A DNA stretch of 10,947 nt from contig JASKZU010000195.1 in NCBI GenBank assembly GCA_030147455.1, positions 1 to 10,947 of the forward strand, written 5' to 3'. This stretch comes from Planococcus sp. (in: firmicutes). GTDB lineage: Bacteria > Bacillota > Bacilli > Bacillales_A > Planococcaceae. A program made the translations under genes and the position numbers. Under the pieces are notes generated by a model that did no database searches, was not told the origin of the DNA, and saw only the letters and a list, made by a program, of their open reading frames with translations. Positions 1 through 6,473 of the stretch are shown in pieces. Numbering within the stretch: the stretch's first letter is position 1; each line of letters begins with the position of its first letter.

Positions 1-764
1 AAATCACGTTGGTAGTAAGAAACCGACAAGGGCGCATTGAACGCTTTGTGCATCTCGGCACTGGGAACTACAACGACCAAACAGCTAAAATCTATACGGA
101 CATGAGCTTGTTCACTTCGAAAAAAGAAATCGGCGTGGATGCTACCAACTTTTTTAATTATTTGAGCGGGTATACCGAAAAGCCTGAATTCCATTATTTG
201 TCGGTCGCTCCGTTTTCGATTCGCCAAGATATTCTGCAATTGATTGAATCTGAGATTCGCCACGAAAAAAAATACGGCAATGGCCGCATTATTGCCAAGA
301 TGAATTCGTTAACCGATAAAGCCATCATCATGAAGCTTTACGAGGCATCGCGCGCCGGCGTGAAAATCGAATTGATTGTCCGTGGCATTTGCTGCTTGCG
401 CCCAGGCATTCCGGGCGTAAGTGAAAACATCCGAGTGCGGAGTATTGTTGGCCGTTTGCTTGAACATAGCCGGGTTTATTATTTTCACAGGAACGGAAAA
501 GATAAGCTATTTCTATCTTCAGCTGATATGATGACGCGGAATTTAAACAACCGCATCGAGATCTTATTCCCGGTGCTCGACAAACAAATCAAGGAGCAGG
601 TAAAGGAGATCCTTGAGTTGTCCTTGAGAGATAACGTAAAAGCCCGTGAACAGGATGAAAACGGCAATTACGGTTATATCCGGCGCATAGAAGGACAACC
701 TATCATCGACAGTCAAATGGAATTGTTCGAGCAGGCTTACCAAGTGGCGGAAGACGAAGAATAA
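1..764 (+). CDS. ppk: Polyphosphate kinase PPK1, C-terminal part (5' end outside window)
   Basis: PPK1 reversibly transfers the terminal phosphate of ATP to a growing inorganic polyphosphate chain. The reading frame is open from base 3, and the first residues (ITLVVR) already lie inside the family's phospholipase-D-like C-terminal half, so the start is outside the window. About 253 residues are visible. Family motifs include HLGTGNYND near residues 17-25, LVRGICCLRPG, and LSSADMMTRN near the end. The motif LEHSRVY carries the His (codon 465-467) that corresponds, by my recollection, to E. coli His592, one of two active-site histidines. The other (His435) would lie upstream. The end at TAA 762-764 fits the family, and nothing looks broken. 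No terminator is visible before the tmk promoter 15 bp on. I recall yaaO rather than ppk beside tmk in B. subtilis. Identity is confident. Confidence 0.93.
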   Translation, partial: ITLVVRNRQGRIERFVHLGTGNYNDQTAKIYTDMSLFTSKKEIGVDATNFFNYLSGYTEKPEFHYLSVAPFSIRQDILQLIESEIRHEKKYGNGRIIAKMNSLTDKAIIMKLYEASRAGVKIELIVRGICCLRPGIPGVSENIRVRSIVGRLLEHSRVYYFHRNGKDKLFLSSADMMTRNLNNRIEILFPVLDKQIKEQVKEILELSLRDNVKAREQDENGNYGYIRRIEGQPIIDSQMELFEQAYQVAEDEE

Positions 765-778
765 AAGGATTTTAGCAA

Positions 779-808
779 TTGAAAAAGAGCCGTCGCTTGC
801 GGTATAGT
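779..808 (+). promoter_or_regulatory. Probable sigma-A promoter for tmk
   Basis: TTGAAA (779-784) and TATAGT (803-808) are separated by 18 bp. Each differs from the sigma-A consensus by one base. The site lies 15 bp after the ppk stop and predicts a start near 815, leaving a leader of about 140 nt before tmk. Inferred from sequence only. Confidence 0.6.
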
Positions 809-863
809 GAGTAGAGTTTCTAAAAAGACAGTAACGATCTTTTGCGACAACCAGTTTTTATAA

Positions 864-908
864 AACGTCGGAACGTTCGCATGCAATGCCTGCAGTTCAG
901 TAGCAGGC
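864..908 (+). other. Two small hairpins in the tmk leader
   Basis: Within the predicted tmk leader, AACGT (864-868) can pair with ACGTT (873-877) across a 4-nt loop. GCCTGC (888-893) can pair with GCAGGC (903-908) across a 9-nt loop. Neither is followed by a T tract, so they are not terminators. They may be part of a leader structure or incidental. I recognise no known riboswitch here. Confidence 0.3.
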
Positions 909-953
909 TTGGATGTTAGAGCAGTTGAAAGGTCAGGGAGAACAGGTGAGAAC

Positions 954-1583
954 ATGAGCTACTTTATAACACTTGAAGGCGGAGAAGGGGCAGGCAAGAG
1001 CACAATCCTTCAAAAGCTTTCCGAAAAATTAAATGCAGCAGGCTATGAAACGGTTACAACGCGCGAGCCGGGCGGCATTGAAATTGCTGAAAAAATACGG
1101 GAAGTTATCTTGGACCGTGCGCATACAGCCATGGATGCCCGGACAGAAGCGCTGTTGTATGCAGCAGCGCGTCGCCAGCATTTAGTGGAGCGGGTCATTC
1201 CCGCTCTGGAGTCCGGCAAGATTGTCTTATGCGATCGTTTTATCGACAGCAGCTTAGCTTATCAAGGGCATGCACGGGGGCTTGGACTGGAAGAAGTGCT
1301 GGCAATCAATGAGTTTGCTATAGAAGGGTATATGCCGGACTTGACGCTTTATTTCGATGTCAGCCCCAAGACAGGCTTATCGCGCATACTCGATGAAGGC
1401 AGAGCATATAACCGGCTGGACGAAGAATCGATGGCGTTTCACTTTAAAGTGCGTGAAGGCTATCTGCTGCTGCTTGGCCGTTACCCGGAACGAATTCAAC
1501 TGCTCAATGCAGAAAACGAATTGGACGAAGTCGTTGCAGATGCATTTGAAGCATTGACGCGTTTTTTTGCCGAAAAAGAATAA
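954..1583 (+). CDS. tmk: Thymidylate kinase
   Basis: Cytoplasmic enzyme that phosphorylates dTMP to dTDP with ATP, the step through which both de novo and salvage dTMP must pass on the way to dTTP. Translation gives 209 residues, the usual length. Visible motifs are the P-loop GGEGAGKS (residues 9-16), TREPGG (36-41, nucleotide-binding segment of the family), and DRFIDSSLAYQG (94-105), the dTMP-binding DR(F/Y) motif. ATG 954 is chosen because AGGTGAG (944-950) sits just upstream and MSYFITLEGGEGAGKS is the normal N-terminus. A TTG at 909 in frame would add 15 residues with no family similarity and falls beside a hairpin. The gene has its own promoter (779-808) and a strong terminator at 1595-1622, so it looks monocistronic, although it sits next to the clamp-loader gene holB as in other Bacillales. 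Confidence 0.97.
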   Translation: MSYFITLEGGEGAGKSTILQKLSEKLNAAGYETVTTREPGGIEIAEKIREVILDRAHTAMDARTEALLYAAARRQHLVERVIPALESGKIVLCDRFIDSSLAYQGHARGLGLEEVLAINEFAIEGYMPDLTLYFDVSPKTGLSRILDEGRAYNRLDEESMAFHFKVREGYLLLLGRYPERIQLLNAENELDEVVADAFEALTRFFAEKE

Positions 1584-1594
1584 ACAATTTGCTG

Positions 1595-1622
1595 CAGCCC
1601 TTTTCATAAAGGGCTGTTTTTT
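1595..1622 (+). terminator. Intrinsic terminator of tmk
   Basis: Perfect 9-bp stem CAGCCCTTT (1595-1603) / AAAGGGCTG (1608-1616) with a 4-nt TCAT loop, followed by six T (1617-1622). It lies 11 bp after the tmk stop codon. Confidence 0.9.
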
Positions 1623-1676
1623 AAACCTTCCAAACAGTGGATTGTCATGAATTTTTTGCATCGCTAAAGGAAACAG

Positions 1677-1707
1677 GTGACGGGACGTTCTTTGTTCGTG
1701 TTATACT
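1677..1707 (+). promoter_or_regulatory. Probable promoter of darA (extended -10)
   Basis: TATACT at 1702-1707 is preceded by TG at 1699-1700, an extended -10 of the form TGnTATACT. The -35 is weak: the best candidate is GTGACG (1677-1682), with a long 19-bp spacer. It lies between the tmk terminator and the darA start, with a predicted leader of about 35 nt. Confidence 0.55.
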
Positions 1708-1747
1708 AATAGCTAAGGAAGCAATCTAAAAAAAGGAGTGAGTGCTG

Positions 1748-2077
1748 ATGAAACTCGTCGTAGCAGTAGTACAGGATCAAGATAGTAACCGCTTATCCAA
1801 TGCGTTGACGAAAAATGATTTTCGGGCTACCAAACTTGCCAGTACAGGAGGGTTTTTGCGCTCAGGAAATACCACCTTTTTGATCGGGGTCGATGATAGT
1901 CGAGTTCCGAAGCTGATGGATTTGATTCGCGACAACTGCCGCTCGCGTGAACAAATGGTGGCACCGGTTTCCCCTATGGGCGGAAATGCGGATTCATATA
2001 TACCTTACCCGGTCGAAGTGGAAGTGGGCGGCGCAACGATTTTCGTGTTGCCGATCGAACAATTCCAGCAATTTTAA
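1748..2077 (+). CDS. darA: PII-like c-di-AMP receptor protein DarA (YaaQ)
   Basis: Small cytoplasmic trimeric PII-like protein. In B. subtilis, DarA binds cyclic di-AMP, the second messenger linked to potassium and osmolyte control; its downstream target is not firmly known. The 109-residue product matches the family length and is highly similar throughout: it begins MKLVVAVVQDQDSNRL, continues TTFLIGVDDSRV, and has the signature APVSPMGGNADSY followed by PYPVEVEVGGATIFVLP. ATG 1748 is chosen because GGAG (1735-1738) stands 9 nt upstream. An in-frame GTG at 1742 is too close to the Shine-Dalgarno and would add residues absent from the family. In B. subtilis, yaaR follows darA; here a hairpin and then holB follow directly. 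The upstream promoter and the hairpin suggest it is largely its own transcription unit. Confidence 0.96.
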   Translation: MKLVVAVVQDQDSNRLSNALTKNDFRATKLASTGGFLRSGNTTFLIGVDDSRVPKLMDLIRDNCRSREQMVAPVSPMGGNADSYIPYPVEVEVGGATIFVLPIEQFQQF

Positions 2078-2094
2078 GCTACTCGTCCGCACTA

Positions 2095-2126
2095 CCCGTG
2101 ATCCCTCTGGAACACGGGATTTTTTA
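2095..2126 (+). terminator. Terminator-like hairpin between darA and holB
   Basis: CCCGTG (2095-2100) pairs with CACGGG (2113-2118). An inner TCC/GGA stem closes a 4-nt loop, with one A·A mismatch between the two stems. An A and six T follow (2119-2125). It lies 17 bp after the darA stop and overlaps the region leading to holB's Shine-Dalgarno. I see no strong promoter between it and holB, so it may be a partial terminator that lowers holB operon expression by read-through. Confidence 0.75.
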
Positions 2127-2145
2127 CAAGTTTGAAGGTGGAAAC

Positions 2146-3138
2146 ATGCATAAAACAATTGAAGAATTGCAGGAAATGCAGCCTGTGGTAATCAAGCGGC
2201 TGCAGGGGGCATATGCAAAAGACCGCTTAGCCCATGCCTACTTGCTCGAAGGGCCTTCAGGGTCTGGAAAAAAAGAACTGACGCATTTTTTCGTCAAACT
2301 ATTGCTGTGCGAAACGCCCGATGAAAATGTTCCATGTGAAACATGCCGGAGCTGCAAACTCTATGAAAGCGGCAATCATCCAAACATTTTATTTATTAAA
2401 CCAGATGGTCAAAATATTAAAATCGATCAAATTCGCGAGCTGATTTATGCGATGAATAAAACAGCGCTCAATACAGGACGCAAAATATATGTAATTGAAC
2501 AAGCAGACCGGTTGAACAATTCGTCCGCCAACGCATTGCTTAAGTTTTTGGAAGAACCGGAAGCGAATGTTACCGCAATTCTTTTAACAGAACGTTTGAA
2601 TGCCATTATGAGCACCATTCGTTCACGCTGCCAGTTGTTGTCGTTCCAGCCGTTGTCACGGCCGAAATTGATGGAAAAACTCCAAGCAGAAGGAATGACG
2701 CAGTCGATGGCGGCGACAGTCAGCATGCTGACGCAAAGTCAGTCGGAAGCCCATCGCTTGAGCGAGGAAGAAAGTTTTGCTGAAGAGCGTAAATTGGTAT
2801 TAAAGCTTGTAGAAACGGTCGGTGTCAACGTTCATGAAGCATTACTTTTGGTTCAATCCGACTGGTTGCCACTGTTTAAGGAGAAAGAAGATGCCGAACG
2901 GGGTCTGGACATGTTATTATTTGCATATCGGGACATTGCTTCCGTGAAAGCGGGTCTTGAAACTGCACGCACATATCCGGACATGGAAGAAACTTGGAAG
3001 CAGATGGCGCTTCAGCGTTCGTTCGATGTATTGTCCAGGCAGCTGCAGGCAGTGCTACAAGCCAAACAGCAATTGCCTCGCAATATGAACCGGACACTGT
3101 TGATGGAGCAATTGATGCTGAATCTGCAGGAGGGGTAA
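2146..3138 (+). CDS. holB: DNA polymerase III delta' subunit
   Basis: Clamp-loader subunit of the replicative polymerase. With delta and DnaX it opens and loads the beta sliding clamp at primed sites. The product is 330 residues, close to the B. subtilis protein. Motifs in order: Walker A-like GPSGSGKK (36-43), a cysteine cluster (C55, C64, C67, C70) typical of the zinc module, VIEQAD (116-121) in the Walker B position, ALLKFLEEP (130-138), and the SRC motif (160-162, RSRCQLLSF), where the arginine-finger motif of clamp-loader subunits lies. ATG 2146 is chosen because GAAGGTGG (2134-2141) stands just before it. An in-frame ATG at 2098 would start inside the preceding hairpin and add 16 non-conserved residues. 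The stop at 3136-3138 lies 4 bp before ricT, whose Shine-Dalgarno is inside the holB 3' end. This indicates cotranscription with ricT and yabA. Confidence 0.96.
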   Translation: MHKTIEELQEMQPVVIKRLQGAYAKDRLAHAYLLEGPSGSGKKELTHFFVKLLLCETPDENVPCETCRSCKLYESGNHPNILFIKPDGQNIKIDQIRELIYAMNKTALNTGRKIYVIEQADRLNNSSANALLKFLEEPEANVTAILLTERLNAIMSTIRSRCQLLSFQPLSRPKLMEKLQAEGMTQSMAATVSMLTQSQSEAHRLSEEESFAEERKLVLKLVETVGVNVHEALLLVQSDWLPLFKEKEDAERGLDMLLFAYRDIASVKAGLETARTYPDMEETWKQMALQRSFDVLSRQLQAVLQAKQQLPRNMNRTLLMEQLMLNLQEG

Positions 3139-3142
3139 CCAA

Positions 3143-3955
3143 TTGTATAAAGTAATAGGAGTCCGCTTCAAGAAAGCGGGTAAAATATATTATTTCGATC
3201 CAGGCGAAGCTGCGATCGAAAAAGACGACTATGTCATTGTGGAAACAGCACGGGGAATCGAGTACGGAAAAGTAGTCGTCCCTGTCAAAGAAGTCGGCGA
3301 GAACGATGTGGTGCTGCCGCTTAAGCAAGTCGTGCGCGCAGCGACTGAACGTGACCGCTTGCAAGTAGATGAAAACCGTTCAGAAGCAGAACGTGCTTTT
3401 GAAGTGGGAACAGAAAAAATCGAAGCACACCGTCTTGAAATGAAGCTGGTGGATGTCGAGTATACTTTTGACCGCAATAAAGTTATCTTTTATTTCACTG
3501 CAGAAGGCCGCGTGGATTTTCGGAATTTGGTGAAAGACTTGGCATCTATTTTCCGTACACGCATTGAGCTGCGCCAAATCGGCGTACGCGACGAAGCGAA
3601 AATGCTCGGAGGCATTGGGCCTTGTGGGCGCATGCTATGCTGTTCGACATTCCTTGGAGATTTCGAACCGGTGTCGATCAAAATGGCTAAAGACCAGAAC
3701 CTTTCATTGAACCCATCGAAAATTTCTGGGCTTTGCGGGCGTTTGATGTGCTGCTTGAAATATGAAAATGATGAATACGAGCAAGCGAAAAAAGAAATGC
3801 CGGACGTTGGCGCACGCGTTGAAACACCAGATGGCAACGGCCGTGTCGTCAGCTTGAACTTGCTTGAACGGGTGATGAAAATCCGTTTGACTGAACAAGA
3901 GCAGACGCTGGAATATACTTTGGACGAAATTATGAACCAAGGAACGAGAGCGTGA
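3143..3955 (+). CDS. ricT: RicT (YaaT), PSP1-domain subunit of the RicAFT Fe-S complex
   Basis: In B. subtilis, RicT (YaaT) works with RicA and RicF in a complex that carries [4Fe-4S] clusters, acts with RNase Y in maturation of several mRNAs, and affects biofilm formation, competence and sporulation. The product is 270 residues. The PSP1-type core contains six cysteines in two near-identical motifs, GPCGRMLCC (C161, C166, C167) and GLCGRLMCC (C198, C203, C204), as expected for cluster coordination. The start is TTG 3143: AGGAGGGG (3128-3135) lies 7 nt upstream and MYKVIGVRFKKAGKIYYFDPG is the family N-terminus. The weak start codon with a strong Shine-Dalgarno, only 4 bp after holB, suggests coupled translation. 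Where the organism does not sporulate, as many Planococcaceae do not, the mRNA-processing role would be the relevant one. Confidence 0.95.
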   Translation: MYKVIGVRFKKAGKIYYFDPGEAAIEKDDYVIVETARGIEYGKVVVPVKEVGENDVVLPLKQVVRAATERDRLQVDENRSEAERAFEVGTEKIEAHRLEMKLVDVEYTFDRNKVIFYFTAEGRVDFRNLVKDLASIFRTRIELRQIGVRDEAKMLGGIGPCGRMLCCSTFLGDFEPVSIKMAKDQNLSLNPSKISGLCGRLMCCLKYENDEYEQAKKEMPDVGARVETPDGNGRVVSLNLLERVMKIRLTEQEQTLEYTLDEIMNQGTRA

Positions 3956-3965
3956 GGTGGTTTCA

Positions 3966-4325
3966 ATGAAAGAAAAGAATTTTTTGGATACCGTCATGGA
4001 TTTTGAACAGCAATTAGAGTCGATGCAAGAACAATTCCGCGACTTAAAAGCAGTAGTGGCGCGGACGATGGAAGAACACCATGCTTTGCAATTGGAAAAC
4101 CACCACTTGCGCGCAAGGCTTGATGAACTAAATGCCAAAGTGCCCGAGCCGGAAAAAGTTGATCCTGTCAAGCTGAAGAAAGCCGTTATGGACATTGGCG
4201 AAGGCTACGACAATCTAGCCAGGCTTTACCACGAAGGCTACCATGTTTGCAACGTCCATTTCGGAAGCTCCCGAAAAGGCGACGACTGCCTGTTTTGTCT
4301 GTCTTTCCTAAATAAACAAAATTAA
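3966..4325 (+). CDS. yabA: Replication initiation control protein YabA
   Basis: YabA is a negative regulator of replication initiation. It binds both DnaA and the DnaN clamp, and prevents cooperative DnaA binding at oriC. The product is 119 residues, the same length as I recall for B. subtilis. The first 55 or so residues form a predicted coiled coil rich in E, Q and L, which drives tetramerisation. After a Pro/Glu hinge (60-66), the C-terminal domain carries the zinc-binding set H93, C95, H98, C108, C111 in GYHVCNVHFG and DDCLFCLSFLN. ATG 3966 is chosen because GAGGTGG (3954-3960) sits 5 nt upstream and overlaps the ricT stop. The GTG at 3957 would fall inside that Shine-Dalgarno. It is the last gene of the holB–ricT–yabA run; a repeat and then a hairpin follow. 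Confidence 0.96.
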   Translation: MKEKNFLDTVMDFEQQLESMQEQFRDLKAVVARTMEEHHALQLENHHLRARLDELNAKVPEPEKVDPVKLKKAVMDIGEGYDNLARLYHEGYHVCNVHFGSSRKGDDCLFCLSFLNKQN

Positions 4326-4328
4326 CAA

Positions 4329-4445
4329 GGAAAGCGAAGGCAGCCAGATAGACCCGACAAGCACAAGATGGCTTGTTGAAGTGGCGTTCTTTGCCGCATA
4401 AGCAAACTGTCTTGTGACTCGAGGGTCTGGCTGCCGCAGCTGGAC
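4329..4445 (-). repeat. Structured intergenic repeat of the Bacillales type
   Basis: The roughly 115-bp gap segment folds into a nested hairpin. GGCAGCCAGA (4339-4348) pairs with TCTGGCTGCC (4426-4435), and CCC (4353-4355) pairs with GGG (4423-4425), leaving a TAGA bulge. Inside, CACAAGA (4362-4368) pairs with TCTTGTG (4410-4416), GCTT (4371-4374) with AAGC (4400-4403), and GGC with GCC at the tip. Read on the minus strand it begins TGTCCAGCTGCGGCAGCC and continues with CCTCGAGTCACAAGAC. I recall similar sequences (an outer 'GCGCC' stem, CTCGAGTC, and GGCAAAGAACGCC) as frequent intergenic elements in Bacillus and Planococcaceae genomes, but cannot give a family name. No ORF, tRNA or transposase is associated. 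Strand is assigned by that remembered orientation and is uncertain. Function is unknown. Confidence 0.7.
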
Positions 4446-4503
4446 AATAGAGAAAAGTAAAAACGTCTGTCTTTTACAGGCATAACCACAAAATAGAAAC
4501 AAC

Positions 4504-4540
4504 AGGCTTCCGACACTCCGTGTGGCGGCAGCCTTTTATT
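4504..4540 (+). terminator. Hairpin before trmN6, possible terminator of the upstream operon
   Basis: AGGCT (4504-4508) pairs with AGCCT (4530-4534). Inner stems CCG/CGG and ACAC/GTGT close a 3-nt loop, with small mismatches. TTTTATT follows. The T tract is short and broken, so termination may be weak. It ends about 20 bp before the trmN6 start, so read-through could feed trmN6–yazA–rsmI. I see no convincing sigma-A promoter for that cluster. Confidence 0.5.
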
Positions 4541-4558
4541 ATGGCAGGAGTGAACGAT

Positions 4559-5299
4559 ATGTTAACAAACGATGAGCGGCTGGATTACTTGTTGGCGGAG
4601 GATTTGCGCATCATTCAAAGTCCATCGGTTTTTTCTTTTTCGCTGGATGCGGTACTGCTGGCGCGTTTTGCATATGTACCGAAAAAGCGTGGAAAGATCG
4701 TCGACTTATGCACAGGAAACGGTGCTATCCCGCTGTTTTTGAGCGCACGGACCGAGTCAGCCATCATTGGTGTGGAGCTGCAGCCGCGGCTTGCAGATAT
4801 GGCCAGGCGCAGCGTGGCCTTTAACGAACTGGGCGGGCAAATCGATATTCTGGAAGGCGATGTAAAGGAAATCCCGGCACAGCTCGGATTTGAAAAGTTC
4901 GATGCGGTAACATGCAACCCGCCTTATTTTCCGGCGCATGAAATGAGCGACAAAAATATAAGCGAGCATATGGCCATTGCGCGCCACGAGCTTTATTTAA
5001 CGCTGGAGGAAGCAGTGCGCGCATCAAGCCAGTTGTTGAAGCAAGGCGGCAAAGCCGCTTTTGTCCACCGTTCCGGCCGGCTGATCGATATCATTGCAGC
5101 CATGCGCGCCAATCGCCTGGAACCCAAACGGATTCGCCTCGTTTACCCAAAGGCGGGGAAAGAAGCAAATACGTTGTTGATTGAAGGCATCAAGGATGGC
5201 AAACCGGATTTAAAGGTATTGCCGCCATTGATCGTCTACGGGGATGACGGCGAATATACAGAAGAAGTGCGGGGCTTGTTGTATGGAAGCGGACAATAA
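4559..5299 (+). CDS. trmN6: tRNA1(Val) (adenine(37)-N6)-methyltransferase-like protein (YabB)
   Basis: SAM-dependent class I methyltransferase of the YabB/TrmN6 family. The E. coli relative methylates N6 of A37 in tRNA1(Val); the substrate here is inferred. The product is 246 residues. The SAM-binding motif VDLCTGNGAI lies at 48-57 with the following acidic motif GVELQ (71-75). The adenine N6-methyltransferase signature NPPYF is at 120-124. The N-terminal segment RLDYLLAEDLRIIQSPSVFSFSLDAVLLA is characteristic of the family. ATG 4559 is chosen because AGGAG (4546-4550) lies 8 nt upstream. Alternatives at 4541 (ATG) and 4520 (GTG) lack a good Shine-Dalgarno, and 4520 lies inside a hairpin. Its 3' end overlaps yazA by 17 bp, so the two are probably coupled. 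Confidence 0.93.
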   Translation: MLTNDERLDYLLAEDLRIIQSPSVFSFSLDAVLLARFAYVPKKRGKIVDLCTGNGAIPLFLSARTESAIIGVELQPRLADMARRSVAFNELGGQIDILEGDVKEIPAQLGFEKFDAVTCNPPYFPAHEMSDKNISEHMAIARHELYLTLEEAVRASSQLLKQGGKAAFVHRSGRLIDIIAAMRANRLEPKRIRLVYPKAGKEANTLLIEGIKDGKPDLKVLPPLIVYGDDGEYTEEVRGLLYGSGQ

Positions 5300-5555
5300 T
5301 CATTATTTCTATGTGCTCGAATGCGGGGACGGTTCGTACTATGCTGGTTATACGAACAATTTAGCAAAACGCCTTGCTGCACACGAAAGCGGCAAAGGAG
5401 CAAAATATACACGTTCACGCGGCCCGCTGCTGCTGATTCATGCAGAGCAGTTCGCCACCAAACCGGAAGCGATGAAGGCGGAATATGCCTTTAAGCAATT
5501 AAGCAAAGCGGAAAAAATCGCCCATATCGAGGGCAGGAAGGCGGAACGGTCATGA
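5283..5555 (+). CDS. yazA: GIY-YIG nuclease family protein (YazA-like)
   Basis: Small single-domain GIY-YIG protein of 90 residues (UPF0213/YazA group). The cellular role is not established. The catalytic set is complete: Y10 in the FYVLEC strand (GIY position), Y20 in YYAG (YIG position), R30, and E67 in PEAMKAE. KGAKYTRSR (38-46) is also typical of the group. So an active nuclease fold is expected, but no substrate can be named. ATG 5283 is chosen because MEADNNHYFYVLECGDGSYYAG fits the family start; upstream in-frame codons from 5244 translate to unrelated sequence inside trmN6. The Shine-Dalgarno is poor (GCGGGG, 5269-5274), consistent with coupling to trmN6, whose stop lies 14 bp inside. 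Its own TGA overlaps the rsmI ATG in an ATGA. The trmN6–yazA–rsmI order is conserved in Bacillales. Confidence 0.93.
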   Translation: MEADNNHYFYVLECGDGSYYAGYTNNLAKRLAAHESGKGAKYTRSRGPLLLIHAEQFATKPEAMKAEYAFKQLSKAEKIAHIEGRKAERS

Positions 5556-6424
5556 AATCGCAAAAAAGCTTTGCCGGCGAGCAGCCTACGCTGTATTTGA
5601 TTGCCACACCGATCGGCAATTTAGAGGATGTGACGGTCCGAGCACTTCGGCTTTTAAAAGAAGTGGACATCATCGCAGCGGAAGATACCCGCAACACGCG
5701 AAAACTATGCAATTATTTTTCTATCGAGACGCGACTCGTCAGTTACCATGAACACAATCAAGAAAGCGGCGGAGAAAAAATTCTGGCTTATTTGGAAGAA
5801 GGAAAGTCAGTGGCGCTCGTCAGCGATGCCGGCATGCCATGTATTTCCGATCCTGGTGAAGATATTGTAAAAAAAGCAGTGGCCGCCGGTTATGCGGTCG
5901 TTCCGATTCCGGGAGCGAACGCGGCACTTAGTGCTCTTATCGCCTCCGGTATCACGCCTCAGCCTTTCCAGTTTTATGGATTTCTATCGCGCAATAAAAA
6001 GGCACGCCAAGCCGAACTGGAAAAGTTAAGCCAAAAAGAAGAAACGCTGCTGTTTTATGAAGCACCTCATCGCTTAAAAGAAAGTTTGAAAAGTTTGGCC
6101 GCATCTTTCGGGGGTGGTCGCCGAATCGTATTGGCGCGTGAAGTAACCAAGAAATTTGAGGAATTTTTGCGCGGCACTTTGGAAGAAGCTGTGGAATGGG
6201 CAGAAACCAACGACATTCGCGGTGAATTTTGCCTCGTTGTTGAAGGCAATTCCGAACCGGACGAGCCGGAAACCGATGAAAGCTGGAGAGAGCTGACAAA
6301 AGAGCAGCATGTGCAGCAATTGATGAATGATAAGCAATTGACGTCCAAAGAAGCCATCAAAGAAGCAGCAAAAATCAGGGGCCTTCCCAAACGTGAAGTT
6401 TACCAGGCTTTTCACCAGGAATAA
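5552..6424 (+). CDS. rsmI: 16S rRNA (cytidine(1402)-2'-O)-methyltransferase RsmI (YabC)
   Basis: RsmI adds the 2'-O-methyl group to C1402 of 16S rRNA in the decoding centre of the 30S subunit. The product is 290 residues, the usual size. It has the tetrapyrrole-methylase-like fold: LYLIATPIGNLEDVTVRAL (14-32), AAEDTRNTRKL (42-52), HEHN (66-69), SDAGMPCISDPG (91-102, SAM-binding loop), and PIPGANAALSAL (118-129). A C-terminal helical tail ends REVYQAFHQE. The ATG is fixed by the ATGA overlap with the yazA stop, and AGGAAGG (5535-5541) lies 10 nt upstream. It is the last gene of the coupled trmN6–yazA–rsmI set. It converges on abrB, and the 39 bp between the two stop codons hold a shared bidirectional terminator. 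Confidence 0.97.
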   Translation: MKSQKSFAGEQPTLYLIATPIGNLEDVTVRALRLLKEVDIIAAEDTRNTRKLCNYFSIETRLVSYHEHNQESGGEKILAYLEEGKSVALVSDAGMPCISDPGEDIVKKAVAAGYAVVPIPGANAALSALIASGITPQPFQFYGFLSRNKKARQAELEKLSQKEETLLFYEAPHRLKESLKSLAASFGGGRRIVLAREVTKKFEEFLRGTLEEAVEWAETNDIRGEFCLVVEGNSEPDEPETDESWRELTKEQHVQQLMNDKQLTSKEAIKEAAKIRGLPKREVYQAFHQE

Positions 6425-6430
6425 AAGCAA

Positions 6431-6473
6431 AAAAAAAGCCGGTGTGCATAAGCACGCCGGTCTTTATTTTTTC
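6431..6473. terminator. Bidirectional terminator between rsmI and abrB
   Basis: GCCGGTGTGC (6438-6447) and GCACGCCGGT (6452-6461) form a 10-bp stem with two G·T pairs and an ATAA loop. The plus strand has CTTTATTTTTT after it. Before it is a run of A from 6429, which gives a long T tract on the minus strand. It can therefore stop rsmI (plus) and abrB (minus). The T-rich right flank overlaps the end of abrB. Confidence 0.88.

Noticed and set aside
909..953. Extended tmk start at TTG 909
   Set aside because: Adds 15 residues not seen in thymidylate kinases; a strong Shine-Dalgarno serves ATG 954.
3704..4195. 163-codon frame antisense to ricT/yabA
   Set aside because: Opposite two well-supported genes; Ser/Phe-rich translation with no motif.
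4329..4445. tRNA, tmRNA, 6S or SRP RNA in the yabA–trmN6 gap
   Set aside because: No tRNA cloverleaf or CCA end and no GGTAA/GNRA features of SRP RNA; the fold fits a repeated intergenic element better.
4520..4558. Earlier trmN6 starts (GTG 4520, ATG 4541)
   Set aside because: GTG 4520 lies in a hairpin, neither has a proper Shine-Dalgarno, and the family N-terminus begins at ATG 4559.
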